From contig CAJQUN010001147.1 in assembly GCA_907163345.1 (NCBI GenBank), positions 1 to 64,000 on the forward strand: DNA of 64,000 nucleotides, written 5' to 3'. Below the pieces are notes generated by a model. The model did not search any database. It saw only the letters and a program-made list of their open reading frames with translations, and was not told the origin of the DNA. This document shows positions 10,538 through 23,366 of the stretch, one piece after another. This DNA is from Haberlea rhodopensis (taxonomy: Eukaryota; Streptophyta; Magnoliopsida; Lamiales; Gesneriaceae). The first letter of the stretch is position 1; each line of letters starts with the position of its first letter. A program made the position numbers and the translations under genes.

Positions 10538-12451
10538 TCATCGGAAAAGCCTTGGAACTGATCTTTTTGGGATCTTGCCCTCGAGTTTTAATCTTCTATA
10601 TGCTTCTCTAATGTGGCATGGCCTTATAGGTCCAATATCCTTTCTCTCTGACATTACCATCCTTGCTGAAATCAAATCGTGCTTCAGTACAACTTATATA
10701 ACAAATATGAGCTCTATATTAGTATTACCAAGTATACTGTTTAGCTTTGAAATTCACTACCAGGAGACTCAAATGGAATCGAGGGGTAACGTTGTATGAA
10801 AGTGTCACGTGCGACTTGAAGATTATCCAATCTTTAGTTAGAAAATGGACACAACGGATAAGATAGATCCATTGCGATGATGAAGCCAATAATATTTCTG
10901 TATCTTATATGGATAAGTGCAAGTTAACGTTACCTGTTTCAACAAGCTCCCCAACAAACATTTTTGCTATTCCAGATACAACAATAGTCATGGGGACTGA
11001 AATTTTTGCACTTCCAGTTAGGCTTGTTAGCAGCTGCATTTAGAATACAAACATAAATGGCGCTCATTTAAAGAAATGAAACCAAAACTTGGGCACTTAC
11101 TTCGAACACCAACTGTAAAATTTAAGGTTCCTCAAAACTATTTTGTGATGAAAGTAATGACTTGCAGAGTGGCTCTTCGTGTAAATAAGAAAAAGGTGAT
11201 GCGTACCCGTTTCATATTAGATTTTTGAAATCCAGATCTTCTGAACGATTCATACCGACTCATTTGCTCAACCGTAAAATGAGCTAAAATAGCCCTGTAA
11301 CGTCAGCTTAAATTAGAAAGTAGACGAGGAACGAAGTAATACAAATCCAAAAGGTCGGTGCAATGCATGTCACAACCATCCAAACGAACCCACTTGCAAG
11401 TTGCAAGCAACTAACCCATCAAGAAAGCATCATTAGGAAAATGAATAATTCAACTCACTGCATCTTAGCAACTTTATCAGGATCACCACTAGATGACAGC
11501 TTTCCAAGCTCAACGTCCATGTTATCTTCTTCCTCATCATCATCATCTTCTTTAGGTTTGCCGATTGGACCTGCAGTGCCTACAGCTACTGTTATAGCTG
11601 AAGATGTTGAAGGGTGTGCGGTATGAATATCAGCACTTGCATCATCTCCACGAATGTAACCGGATGATGTTCGTGCTTCATTCTCATCAAGACCAATCGG
11701 GGAATCTGGTGGTGATTCATCTTGTTCCTCAAAAGCAATCTCAAATGGATCCTTGGATTTCTTCATGCCAGTGGCCTATGAATGTCATCAACAGATTCTC
11801 AAAATCATGGCGTAAGCAATTTATGGATCTTTCTCCAGAGTTTTGCATAAATCTACATATGTTCGGAAGTTCAAAACTAATGATAAAAAATTATTCCATG
11901 AGTTTCAAAGTGAAAAGGTTGGGGAAAACAAAGGCCTGATAACATAAATTGCAAAAAATAGTCAATGCGAAGCAAAAGTAATCCGAAGAACAGTAATCCA
12001 TACAGAAGTCAGAAATAAAATGAAAGCATGCACAATATAATTGTATGCCAGCTCATGGTAGTTTTAATGCTTTCCACAGGAACTAATTCACAGTTTTGGA
12101 ACAAATATGTCATGCAAACTGACATTGGGATATGCCGTTTTGCTACTTCACTTAGAATGTTATCATCAAGATTCAAGAACATGCATTTTTCTATTCTTCG
12201 TTAACGGAAAGTGCTCACTAAGCTTGCCTTTATGAACCCAACAAATAGATATATCATATAGTATCTATGAATCTCCTACCTTTTCTTTGTTAGTTGAACC
12301 CACTAAATCAAAACCAAAGAAATCTTTTACTACCAACCTCTTTAGGTCCTGAAGTCGACCCAATTCCCGGTAGTGATCCTGTCATTCCAATATTAGGCGA
12401 TCCGATTGAAGATTCAGTTTGAGACTTCACTTCAATTTCAACGTCAGACAT
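10538..12451 (-). CDS. TAF11: Transcription initiation factor TFIID subunit 11 (TAF11), complete
   Basis: TAF11 is a TFIID subunit that pairs with TAF13 through a histone fold and acts in RNA polymerase II initiation in the nucleus. Five coding exons read in phase: 12451-12338, 11775-11459, 11294-11207, 11033-10934 and 10665-10538, total 747 bp, 248 residues. All have GT-AG borders. The N-terminus is acidic and Ser/Pro-rich with KKSKDPFEIAFEEQ and an EDDDDEEED run. The conserved C-terminal TAFII28 domain starts at AILAHFTVEQMSRYESFRR and includes ISVPMTIVVSGIAKMFVGEL and the terminal IPKRSVPRLFR. The ATG at 12451 directly follows a splice acceptor (TTTATTTCAG), implying a 5' UTR intron. Exon 1 adds about 40 residues before the MKKSKDPFE that resembles the Arabidopsis start. 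All domain residues expected are present, so the gene looks functional. Confidence 0.95.
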
Positions 12452-12459
12452 CTGAAATA

Positions 12460-13542
12460 AAAGGAAAAGCCTCATCAATAAAAGAAGATCAAAATAAAAT
12501 AAAACAACAGCATTCTGTCACAAAAGAACGTCAAAAAGTAAAATTTAGCATCTGTAAGTTCACCTACTACATACTCAACAACTTCATCTTCATCGACAGA
12601 TCAATACCTGAAATTTTTAAAAGATTATGGGAGCTGACGCCCAGGAATCGCTAAATCAAGCCACTAACGTGTGATCTGGAAGCTTGGTTGAAGGCAAGAG
12701 AGAAGATTGGAGCTTAAAGGGTGGGAAGCTTTCTTCTACGAGGATTGGGGAAAGGGTTTTTATTTATTTTTGAGATATCGGGCCAATTTTAAATTTGTAA
12801 CCGGGTTATTGTGTGCTCAAACCGGGCCCTAATAGGTGTTATATATAATTATTAATAGCACCGATGCACGTGTTGCATGTGTAACTTCATTCGATTCATC
12901 ATAACTCAAAAGAAATTTTGTTCCAGATTTAAAATTTAAAATAATGGAGATGAAACAAACGTGAAAAATAGTGGAGATAAAACAACACAATGGTGTAGGG
13001 CATAACATTTTGGTTGACGGATTTACCAAAGCGCTAGAACTACCGTAGAAGTGAATTTGATGAGTTAAAAAAACGAAATCAATATTCAGAAAAGTTTGGG
13101 ATGACCAATAAACATGTGTAACAATAAAAAAAGGTTTCTACGAAAGTGTGGGAGATGACATTTTTGGATTTTTGAAAAATGCTTCACCAAAAATAATATC
13201 ATATGACATCATAAGGCCCTTTTGCATTATTATGCGGAGCAGATATATTTAAAGACTGTAATTATACCATTTTGTGCTTTTATATAAAATTATGACTTAA
13301 AATTGCATTAAAGGTTTTCAGAAACTATAATAAATAAATTATTTGACTAATATTAGGATTTGCTTCATTAATTACCAGTGCGCATTTAGACTAAACTTCA
13401 ATAAAGTATAAACTTACATTAATTAAAATTTATGTGAAATGTAATACTATTAGTAATTTTGAATTCAAAGTTAATATTTATTTTTTCATATTTTGTTGTC
13501 TAAAAATGTATTTTTTGTATGAATACAGAAGGGTTTTAAAAT
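12460..13542. other. TAF11 5' region and intergenic DNA, with a faint copia 3' trace
   Basis: The first 300 bp are probably TAF11 5' UTR, UTR intron and promoter (minus strand). Around 12990-13065 (plus) a short reading resembles the DxFTKAL...FDEL end of copia RNase H, with a stop and frameshift. The rest is AT-rich with no coding signal. Confidence 0.4.
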
Positions 13543-13612
13543 GTAAGCTTGCCCCCGGAGTTGGTTTAGGGTTCTAGTCCAACTCCTCCCCCTCCCTTCC
13601 CCTAAAAAAAAA
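13543..13612 (+). mobile_element. SINE fragment
   Basis: It matches the 3' two-thirds of the SINE at 10355-10466: the CCCCGGAGTTGGT block, B-box remnant, AACTCCTCCCCCTCCC and an A tail. The A-box half is missing. Confidence 0.6.
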
Positions 13613-13942
13613 ACCATTGCTATTATATTTTAAAATTTCAGAAGAGTGGAGTGAGATGATTATGAATAACATAAAATAAATAAATAAAACAGTCATAGTT
13701 CAAGAAGAAAAATAGAAATTAATTTATGTATTAATACCAATAATACATGATAGAGATTGCTGAAGAGGAGACGAACTGCCGAAGCTCTTCTATGTATTAC
13801 ACTATCACATTTAACTGAAATTGGAAAATGGCACTTTGGGACATAGAACATTATATATATACTAAAAAAAAGCTATCAATACTGTGTTGCAATGCCTTTC
13901 TTTCTAAACCCCTCTTTTTCTCATCTCCTTTTGGTTTGATAA

Positions 13943-16900
13943 TTACTTGAAAGATGCAAAAAAGCTGATGGTGTCACTGAGAGCCTGAATAAAATCGTCC
14001 ACGTCCTCTTTCGTGTTGTAGAAATGGAGGCTCGCCCGTGCGCTTGCGTTGATTCCCAAATAGCGATGAAGGGGCTGAGCGCAATGGTGACCTGATCTGA
14101 TAGCTACACTATGCTGAACAAATTATTTGGAAGAAGTCAGAATTTGTGATCAAAAACCGAATGGAGAAATTGAAAAGATACAAACACTAAAGAAAACGGA
14201 GAAGGAAGAGTATGTGATGGTTATGTGCAAATCAATTTTTTTGGCTTCTCAATTGCTAATTTTTCTGATTCTTGTTGTTGATGTTCTCAAAGAAACTGCT
14301 ATAATTTGCGAGAAAAAGACATGGAATATGTACCTGTTGGTCAAGAAAAGTGGCAATATCTGTTGGGTGAACATCTTCAACATTGAAAGAACAAAGTGCT
14401 GCTCTGAAACTGGATTTTGAAGGTGCTGGACCATAGACACGAACATTGGGTACCGAACGTAAGCTATCGTACAGATAGCTAGCTAGCTCAACCTGTAAAA
14501 GAGAGACGAGACAAGACAAAACAAAACAAAACAAATCGACCTCTGTAAGCATGCAACTCCACCCGATGTCCGTTAACCTATTAAGTAATCGTCATGTCAA
14601 AACAAATTCATATTTCTTGGAGAGAACAAACTTGTCAAAATGACATCGTATAAGAAAGGCAAAAATAATTAACCAGTAGATGTATACATGAGCCAGGTTG
14701 TACAAAACCAAGAGAGATTCACTTTCGCCTACATTTTAATCATATTCTACCTCATAATCATGAATGTTCTGCATTCCAATGCCAGATAAATAGTCAATTG
14801 CTGCTCCTAATCCAATGGCTTCCCCAATAGCAGGAGTCCCAGCCTCAAACCTGATATCAATTGGTAAACAAATTATGAGAGAATAATAAGTCATTAACTA
14901 TAGCAGCCAAGACCAGCACAGAACCATACAGAAACTAGCTAAAACCGTATATACACTCAATCAACTGAATATCAATGCACTGCTAATTCCCACATATTAA
15001 ATATGTTGGTTAGATTTGAAATAAGTACTCAAATTATGATGAGATCGCAAAGTTTAAACTGGGGATCCTAAAAACAAATGTGCTTTTCAACAAGTCCAAG
15101 AGTTACTTTTGAAATATGAGATGTAAAATTGGAAACTATAACTCGTAAGACAGTCTCTCGATCAAAAACAACTTTAATGGTTGAACAAATTGCAACAGCT
15201 TTCCTTTCAATGTGAGAATATATTTGTCAGGGACACTGGAACTTCCAACTAATTACAAGAGTCACGAATATGATTTCACAAGAGAGTCATGCTTAAACAC
15301 AAGAATTCTCTGATTACATTTGCAAAAAACAAACAACAGTTTCAGTTCCTTTAAAAATCAAATACACCAGCACGGAAAATAATATCTGATCAGATCAAAT
15401 AAATACATTTTTTTGATATAAACATGGCGTCAGGTAACCACTCAGGTTGGTTTTCACTTTTCACTTTCAATTATGAAATAATCTCTCTTCCCACCAACTT
15501 TTACAGCTAATATCAGCCATTTTTTGAAAGTAAACCTCTGACCTGGATGGAGGTTCAGCATAGGTAGAGTGATCTAAATATACATCCGAAATCATTTCGC
15601 CACCACCTGAGAAGAGAAGCGAGAAACTTTAGAGGGGCCACGCTAAATTACTGTACAGCAAGTATTCTCACTGTTGCGATAGGAATAAGAACTCCAGATG
15701 CTACATGGACATGCCTCTATGACCCTAATCATTTCATGTTGAGAAAAACAAGAATATTTTATGTGGATGATCACTGAAAAAGCTCACCTAAGAAAGGAGG
15801 CATGGCACACAAGAGATCGCTTTTACCATATAAAAATCCAATTCCTGTAGGTCCACACATCTGAAGCACTTTTAATACTCAACTTCAAATATCCACTGAT
15901 GTGTATCAAAAAAATACAATCATGAAGCTCGAGTATTAACATGTAAAGAAAGGCCTTCACCTTATGAGAAGAAGCAACTAAAAAATCAGCATCAAGGCTC
16001 CTCACATCAACCACCATGTGCGGAACACTTTGACAAGCATCCACGAGAACTTTCGCTCCAACATCATGTGCCCAACTCACAACTTGATCGATAGGAAGAA
16101 CAGATGCTGTGGGAGGAGAAAAGGAGAAACAGGTATCAAAAGCTTAGCATTTTAGCAGAACAAAAGTTCTCAATTTCAAGAATATACGTGATTGAAATTC
16201 AGCAATTAATTCTAGCAAGAAAGCTTACAAAATCAATTTTCTTCTTTTTTGTTTTGATAGGAAACATTATTTGCAAAATTAAATAAAAGTAGCAGCAATC
16301 TCTAAACAACAGCAGAGACATGCATCTTGGGCATCTACAAGAATCTTCTAAAAGACGTAAAGTTTAAGAGACAACCATGATTCAACATCAAAATAATTTC
16401 TTTGAAGATATTATATGAACCATAAACATGGCACAGAATTCAAAGAAAGAACTCTGAAGCACATATCCTAAAAAATGACGTCACGAAGACTTTTAAGACT
16501 TTTATGGGGTTGTGCTGAATGAAGATTAAGCTGTAGATCTCAAGACATAGCGAAATTGTCACCAGTGAAAAATCAAAATGGTAGGAGTCCCATCTTATTC
16601 TTTACACAAATGAAAATTCGAAAGTTGAGCCACCGATTTTACTGCCTGTTGAGTTTATCTTCAAATTTTACTTTCTGCCACATAGACTCTCTCAACATAG
16701 TTTGGCCTTACTATGGAGAACCACAATCATGCAGACTGATAGATCCCAATTAACATTGAATGCCACACCCCCACTGAAAATGGAAAGAAAGTAAATTACT
16801 GTGATGGACCATGAGCAGGCCCATATATCCGAAAGCCCAGGCGATGTGGTGACTTAGGAAGAACCGCTGGATTCATTCATTAGAAGTATAGCAGTTTTAA

Positions 16901-18649
16901 TGTTAGATATTGCTGGTTCGAATTTTTATCCAAAACCGAACCAAAGTATAGTTGAAGACCCCTACTTGTATAATAATCACAAGACATTTTCACTCACCTA
17001 GCACGTTTGAGACATGGTGAACAACAAGAAGCTTTGTCCGCCTCGATAGCATTTCCCTTAGCATCTCTACATCTGGAACTTCATCTTCTGTTAAACTCAC
17101 GAATTTTAAAACTGCACCAGTCTTCTGAGCAACAAATTGCCAAGGAACAATAGAACTGTGATGTTCTGCAACTGTAAGTACAACCTGAAGTAAGGAATAA
17201 ATCACCATTTAGAAATGTAACAAAAAAAGAAGCAAAAACAGAATGCTTTGAACACAAAATACACAGATTGAAACAGTCTAAATGGGAAGAAATATGCATA
17301 CAAAATATGAAATTACAGATACTCAACGCAGCCCCTCCTTTATTGCACGATCATGCACATAAATCTATTCCATTCATTCTACCACTAATATCAAGGATAA
17401 TGGAAGCACCCTCAGCTCCAGTTGTCACGTGTAGATGGAAACACTGTTGTCACACATCATTCTAATTGGATTTTACTTTTGTGACTAAAATAATAACTCC
17501 GATCTAACATCACAACAAAACAGATGATAATAACAATCTTAAAATACAGGTAGAATTGTGGTGCACAAGGAAAGCCTCCTTCTATATTTCATCTGGAAAT
17601 AGTACATTTTTAATAACTACAAAAAATGTTTGAGGGATATCATATTTGGATACCGAATCCAGAGTGTTCAAAGACTTAATTTTATATACAAATGAACAAA
17701 AAAAACGTACATTCCTAATCATAGGTACATCTATATGTACGTATCAGTTCATACGTGGCCTTGCTATTAACCAACATATCAGTTCACATTTATTTGGGGC
17801 CTCGAGAAGAGAGGGTAAACAATAACATAGATGAGGATATCCTCCTACGAAGAATTCACAACTAAACAGCTCATGAATTCACAACACTCCTCCAAACATA
17901 ATCTCGATTACACAAGTACACCATTATTCCACAAGAATTTGAAGTCATTTATGCGCTCAACTGTGGCTTGAGAACAAACTGTCAGGTTATACCTCGTCTC
18001 CCTGCTTCAAATTCGTAAGGCCCCAAGTGTAAGCCACTAAATTTATGGCCTCCGTAGCATTTCTTGTAAACACAATCTCTCTACAATCACCGGCATTTAT
18101 AAAATTTGCTACCTTTTGCCTTGCTAATTCATATTCATCCGTAGCTTTTGCACTGCACAAGATCACAAGAACATATATTTTTTATAAAAAAAAGATACCC
18201 AGAAATTGATTAACCAGCCGCAATAGCATCGTCAAAAACACGTACTTCTTTCTCAAAACAATTATACCTCAAATAATGAATTCCTCGATGAACATTCGAG
18301 TTATAAGTTTCATAATAATTCAGCAATGCTTTCAACACAGGCGCCGGCTTCTGCGACGTCGCGGCGTTGTCCAAATACACAAGCCTTTTCCCATTCAACT
18401 CCTGCGGTAAATCAATTTTCCATAGTCTTAGCACTTCGTTAATAAAGAAACAAAATACACAGCAGAAACATCAATTACCTGGTGAAGAATAGGGAAATCG
18501 GGTCGCGTTCGGTGTCCGAGGGACCCGGGTCCAAGTTTGGGGTCAGTAGATACTGGAGCAGAAGAAGTGGCCAAAGCTAAGAAGGGTACGTTGCTGTTCG
18601 TACGGTGTAGCTGAGGTTTTATAATTAGGCGAGAAACAACGGCTTCCAT
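13943..18649 (-). CDS. NFS2: Chloroplastic cysteine desulfurase (NFS2/SufS type), complete
   Basis: The PLP enzyme removes sulfur from cysteine, leaving alanine and an enzyme persulfide for plastid Fe-S cluster (SUF) assembly. Ten exons read in phase: 18649-18479, 18401-18268, 18152-17993, 17184-16998, 16106-15961, 15860-15788, 15606-15543, 14850-14751, 14492-14334, 14113-13943, giving 1365 bp and 454 residues. The first ~40 residues are Ser/Thr-rich and basic, like a plastid transit peptide. Key motifs are VYLDNAATSQKP, VHRGIHYLS, REIVFTRNATEAINLVAY, VAEHHSS, VDACQSVPHM, the PLP lysine in ASSHK (Lys266) and the catalytic cysteine in SGHHCAQ (Cys409). Length is close to the Arabidopsis protein. 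Two further in-frame ATGs lie upstream (18661, 18709); 18661 would add four residues. It is in tandem with TAF11. All catalytic residues are present. Confidence 0.96.
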
Positions 18650-18731
18650 AGTTATCACCATCGGCGTTCGACTGAAGCTATTGATGACGCTGCGATTTGT
18701 TGACTGCATACTAATATATATTACGGTCAAA

Positions 18732-19017
18732 ATTAAAATTTAAAAAATTAAATGCATTTTATCTTAGAATTAAATGTACTATCAACTATATTTTCATATA
18801 TTTTTTCCGAACACTGATTAGGGAAAATGAATCTCGAATACGAAACATTCTACATAAAGGGAGGAGTTCGTGTCACTCAAACCAAAGGTTAGTGACAATT
18901 AATTTTACTTTATTAATGCAACATGATCATACATCAATGTTTTCCTATTTCAAATCATGAAGCTAAAATACTTTTTTTAAAAAAATAATCATGAAGATAC
19001 AATAATCATAATAATGC
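18732..19017. other. NFS2 upstream region
   Basis: Presumed NFS2 promoter on the minus strand, AT-rich. I see no convincing TATA box or named cis element. Confidence 0.35.
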
Positions 19018-19127
19018 CGCGGCCCTTTTAGCCCAATTGGCACCAACCACCAAGGTCCCAAGTATGGGACAGGTTTTGTGTTCGAAACCTACTGAAAACA
19101 CTTCGCTTCCCAAGTCAAAAAAATCAT
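19018..19127 (+). mobile_element. tRNA-related SINE, second family
   Basis: The A-box-like TTAGCCCAATTGGCACC and B-box-like TGTTCGAAACCT are about 45 bp apart, with an A-rich end. It resembles the element at 59585-59700 (TCTAGCCCAGATGGCACC) more than the one at 10355. Confidence 0.65.
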
Positions 19128-19137
19128 AATAATGAAC

Positions 19138-19242
19138 TTCCGGCCGTAGTCGGAGTGGAATACATCTTTCCCTTTGACGAAAACTCGAGTTCGAATGACG
19201 CTTTGCGCAAAAAATTTCGTCTCTCCCCTATTCAAAAAAAAA
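19138..19242 (+). mobile_element. SINE-like element, third type
   Basis: A TAGTCGGAGTGG A-box-like block, a GAGTTCGAATG B-box-like block and a run of A at the right end. It lies ten bases after the preceding SINE. The identification is structural only. Confidence 0.5.
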
Positions 19243-19333
19243 AATCTAAATTCTAGAATTTGAAATTGAAATAAGCTATGCTTTCCTCAATCTAGCACGG
19301 TGGAACCACTTTTCATAGAATGGAGACTAAATC

Positions 19334-19830
19334 TGTTGGAAAATAGGCTTAATGAATTGAACTTAAGCAACAAAGATATGAGTAAAAGTCGAATGGGTTG
19401 AAAAGAACAAAATAATAATTTTCGGACACCAAAACACTGTCCGGAAATATCTCAGGCAGTTATAGGCAAGCGCCACCCTTGGGGCACTAGGGTGCCTCCG
19501 GTCCAGCAAGGAAGGTGCCCTAGCGCTTCCCAGGAGGTGTTGGGGCTCCTCCAGCACCCTTTTAGTCCATTTTTCTGCAACTCTTGACAAGTGGGTCAAA
19601 TTTTTCATGAAAAATTTCTTCCTTGTGATGTCTTCTCATTGTGTCTTTTTAACTGGTATATAAACAACACTTCTATTTTGAATTAAAAATAAGTTTCTAT
19701 CAGATAAATTAGAAATCAAGAGAAATATGAGCATTTGAATTCATATTCTTGCGGAAATTTTCTAAGAGTGTTTTTTAAACCTTTGTGGTTTAAAAAATTT
19801 GTGATTTGAAGTGTTTCCATCACAGATCAT
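19334..19830 (+). repeat. putative copia LTR (solo or truncated)
   Basis: It begins TGTTGGAAAATAGGC, contains a GC-rich block of GGTGCCCTAGCGC-like inverted repeats at about 19469-19560, then a TATA box (GGTATATAAACAAC, about 19655). No flanking internal region or matching partner LTR is present. The right border is uncertain. Confidence 0.4.
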
Positions 19831-19989
19831 AATTGTTATGTCTTATGAGACGAATTATCATAAAAATCATAAGCATCGTTGTGGGATTAAACTTTTATGT
19901 CGTCATACTAGCCAATTTGATAGCCCTTATGTTACCAAAGAAATATATCCAGAAATAATACCAACAAAATCTGTGATACACTTGCTTAA

Positions 19990-21599
19990 AAATTTACCTC
20001 ATGCCCAATGTAAGTCCACATTCTGGCAGCAGAATCATGTGACAGATAAGTGCTCAGGAATCCCTTATTTTTTAAGATTCATTATGCCACTCTCTTTGCC
20101 GGTACCAAAATACTTCTCGTCGGAAGCCATCTCAAGGGGTATTCAACAACAGCTCATGAGAAGTGCTGCTGAAGCGCCTATGAAGAAGAGCACTTGAAAA
20201 TTGCAATATTCAGCCATTACCCAAAAAAACCTAACCCCACATGTTGAACATAGAATTTTGATTACATATCATAACAAACCTGCTCATTTTGGGGAAGTCA
20301 GGGATGAGGGTAACCCAAAAATGTATTCAAATTTCTTTTGGAAATATGGGGTCCACATTTCATTACATTTTTGGACCCTACTGGGGTAACCACATCCCCG
20401 ACTTCCCCCTCATGTTGAGCATCGACATGGTAACACTCGATTGGACCCCTGAAGACTTTATGTGGAAACTTCATAAAGTACTGATCTAAAGGCCCTTCAA
20501 ATGAAACATATATAGCGAGTGATGGTTTTTCTCTGCTTTCCGACCTCCCGGCTAGTTGGCACATACTAGATTAAGATACAAGTGAGAATAAATTCTAATA
20601 ATATAGAAAATATGGACATGAAAACAATAGAACATGGATGAAATAAAGAATTCACCTGGATATGTCTTTGTTACCAGGATATTCAAGATGCAAAGTGATG
20701 TCAATGTGACCTACATCAATACCCAACTCAAGGGCATTAGTAGCGGCAATTCTGCATATATTACCATTGAAGAAGTCACTCTAAATTCTTCTCCTGCTCT
20801 GTTACATAAAAGAGCGAATTTTGAGAGCTATCGACGATTTACCTATGTGGCATTGATAATAGCACTTTAACACCTTATAATTTATAAATAGACATTTTAC
20901 CCATCTTTGATATCCTTTGGACAGTTTAGCCACGTGTGGTTTGTAAATAAGCACTTTACCGCATCTGGTTTTCAAAACATAACATTCACGGTAGGATGTT
21001 TGCACATATTCATAAGCTACAAATGGTTAACTGCTTATTTTTACAAACTACAGCTTATTTTCAAACCACAAAACCACAGAAGAGTTTGTTGCCAATAGCA
21101 AGAATTTTGACAGTGGCAGATACTGCCTACCATTATATATAGGATAGAGGGATCACTCAAATGCTCGTTTGGGGTGAATATCCACAGGTAATGAAGAAAG
21201 AAAATCAGATAAGATAGCAAGTTATCATGCATGTACATGGACTAATAAAAGGAACCACAAGTGCTACAGTACGAGTGTAACAAAATGAGAAGACAAAAAT
21301 AGAGACATAACACCTACAATACACATTCATTTTAAAAATCTTGAATACTTGAAGAAGAACAAGAACGAGAGACCGACCTCAGCATTATATAGCCAGCACG
21401 ATAAGCAGATATTTTGCTAACCAGGTGAGGTGCTGATTGATCAAGAATTTCACGCCTTACAAAGATAAAATAAATGGAGAATCATTATGTCCATCCAATA
21501 ACATAGCAGGAAAAGCTCACAGATAGTCTAAGAGATGAAATACATCGGAGACCATGCTGTATCATTTCAGCAAAGAGGTAAGCAAAATCTAAAATAGGA
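19990..21599 (-). pseudogene. HRQ1: HRQ1-like RecQ-family DNA helicase, decayed fragment
   Basis: Minus-strand exon remnants follow the order of plant HRQ1-type helicases. They are LFAEMIQHGLRCIS (21599 to about 21500), REILDQSAPHLVSKISAYRAGY (21455-21378), CRIAATNALELGIDVGHIDITL, i.e. helicase motif V (about 20810-20656), then REKPSLAIYVSFEGPLDQYF and FPHKVFRGPIECYHVDAQ (about 20570-20415), and SDEKYFGTGKESGIMNLK (about 20155-19995). The motif V exon has an in-frame TAG just before SDFFNG, exon 1 has a frameshift, and the last piece has several stops. The expected arginine-finger stretch QQAGRSGRR reads CQLAGRSESR. N-terminal helicase motifs I-IV and the DUF1998 C-terminus are absent. Splice borders remain visible, so it decayed in place rather than by retrocopying. 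Confidence 0.85.
20290..20411. mobile_element. short inverted-repeat element (MITE-like) inside the HRQ1 pseudogene
   Basis: About 120 bp with long terminal inverted repeats: GGGGAAGTCAGGGATG at the left and its imperfect complement ending CCGACTTCCCC at the right, with a foldable interior. It lies just after the codons for HVDAQ, where the helicase reading breaks. CTCAT occurs close to both ends and may be a TSD, but the spacing is not exact on the left. Confidence 0.6.
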
Positions 21600-21609
21600 C
21601 TGCAAGATA

Positions 21610-22455
21610 AGGATCACAGTTATGAAAGACATTAAAGGCTCCCATGCACATGGCCCAAGCCATCTTATGGCTAAGATGTACTTCAACACAGCGCCATTAA
21701 AATTTTAAAAAAAAAAAATTTAATGTTAATTTTCGAAAATTTTGCTTTTTAGCTTAACCCTAGTTCTGTAGCCCTATTCTTTAGCCCTATCTAACTCGGA
21801 CAGTCCTACGTAAATTTAAATCATGACTTCCTGTTCATTCTCAAAATTTCTTACCAAGAATGACTGTCGCGTTCAAAATGGGTAGTCCAATCCTTAAACA
21901 GTCCAAAATCTGTACAGGTTATATCTACGACAAGATCTTCAAAGTATTATTTTCAGTTGTGTCACTGATGTAGTGGCTGTTCTTTCCTTTCAAAAGATCA
22001 TACTTATTAACCTAATAGAATAGTAAAGATGTGTGGTCAGACTTCAGAGTCTATTTTATAAATTTATTTGTGGTATTAAGTTAATTTTTTCAGTCTTCAA
22101 ATTGAAATTAAACATTGGATCATGTTATTTTTTATAAGTCACTTTAAAAATCAATCTGATACCTATATATATGGTTGATTTGAAATCGTCTTAATAACAG
22201 TGTTCTTAGAGACTGTATATTACGACACATATCTTTCAAATTATTATTATTTTTTATTACAAAACGACCGACACATGTAGTGAGGGGAGTTTAAAGCGTT
22301 GTTCTGCTCTTTCCTTTCATGAAAGAGTGAGTATGCCCCTATTGGCTTTATTGGGTGTGGATTTTATAGGGTGATAACCGAAATTGGTACATAGACAAGT
22401 TAAGCTATTAAACCGAAGTCGAGGTAAAGACCACGACATCAAAAATCCCAATTTT
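21610..22455. other. AT-rich intergenic DNA
   Basis: No open frame or repeat with a recognisable family. It runs up to the TSD (TTTAT, 22456-22460) of the gypsy element. Confidence 0.5.
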
Positions 22456-22460
22456 TTTAT

Positions 22461-23366
22461 TGTTACCTCTCTTTTTGGTTCGCTTCGATAACAAATGAAT
22501 TTATAGGGGAAGGGATGAGCTGTTTCGTGAAATCACAGTGTTATCCGGAGTCCGGGAGGATCCTTTTCCCGTTTAGGATCTCCGGTGATCAATATTGGTT
22601 TCTTTTTTTTGTTTTTCTCAAAGGAGGGCCTGGATCCTTCTTCTTGTCAACCATTCTCCTTTTTATAGGGGGAGGGATGCCAATGGTCTGGCCTTGCCGG
22701 GGATTCTGGAGACAGTATCTGGAACTGAAAAAGGGGGGGGGGACCACAGACTGGGGACCATCTACATCTGCTACCTACCTCGTACGATCCTTTTGCTCTG
22801 GTGATTCTCTGCGTCCGGGAATATCCTTTTCTTACCCACAGTACTTGACCACCCTTTGATTGGTTATTAGGCATAGCCTTTACTTTAATAGGTGGCCGGT
22901 GCCTGCAACCGTAGTCCCGGTATACAGGACCACCATAGGTGGCCTCAGCTCGGCCGTCCTGTCCAATTATTGCCCGTCCTGACCTCTTGAGGAAACCTCG
23001 ACTCAGTCCGGCTTATCCTGGTAAATACAGCCCGTCCCGACCTGTTGAGGAAACCTCGACTCAACCTGACTATCTTATCCAATGATTGCCCGGCCTGACC
23101 TCTTGATGTACTTTCTCGCCGCCACGGCTCGAAGGTCGCTCCGAGGATTGCGGCCCAGGAACACTAAATAGGGCCCTGCTCGGACACGGTAGTGGCAGCT
23201 AGCCAGAGGTGATCGTGCCCGTAATAAACTCGGGTCGGGCGGATGAGGATAGCACGGTATCGGCCCTAACGACTTCCCTTGTTGGTCCAATGGGCCCCCC
23301 ACTGACCGGGCCCAAATAAAGTTCGGATCCTCAAGACCTACTGAGCCTCCAGAACTAGGGGTATCA
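22461..23366 (-). repeat. Tat element 3' LTR (906 bp)
   Basis: It pairs with 31704-32621. It contains three imperfect tandem units of about 60-75 bp built on CCTGACCTCTTGAGGAAACC at about 22970-23110. A poly-G run at 22731-22741 is 11 bases long here and about twice as long in the partner. Confidence 0.95.

Noticed and set aside
12990..13065. Copia RNase H tail (DxFTKAL-like)
   Set aside because: Too short and needs a frameshift; no polypurine tract or LTR follows. Mentioned only within the spacer entry.
20289..20564. Plus-strand open frames over the HRQ1 remnant
   Set aside because: They arise from the foldback element and from the complement of helicase exons; the minus strand carries the match.
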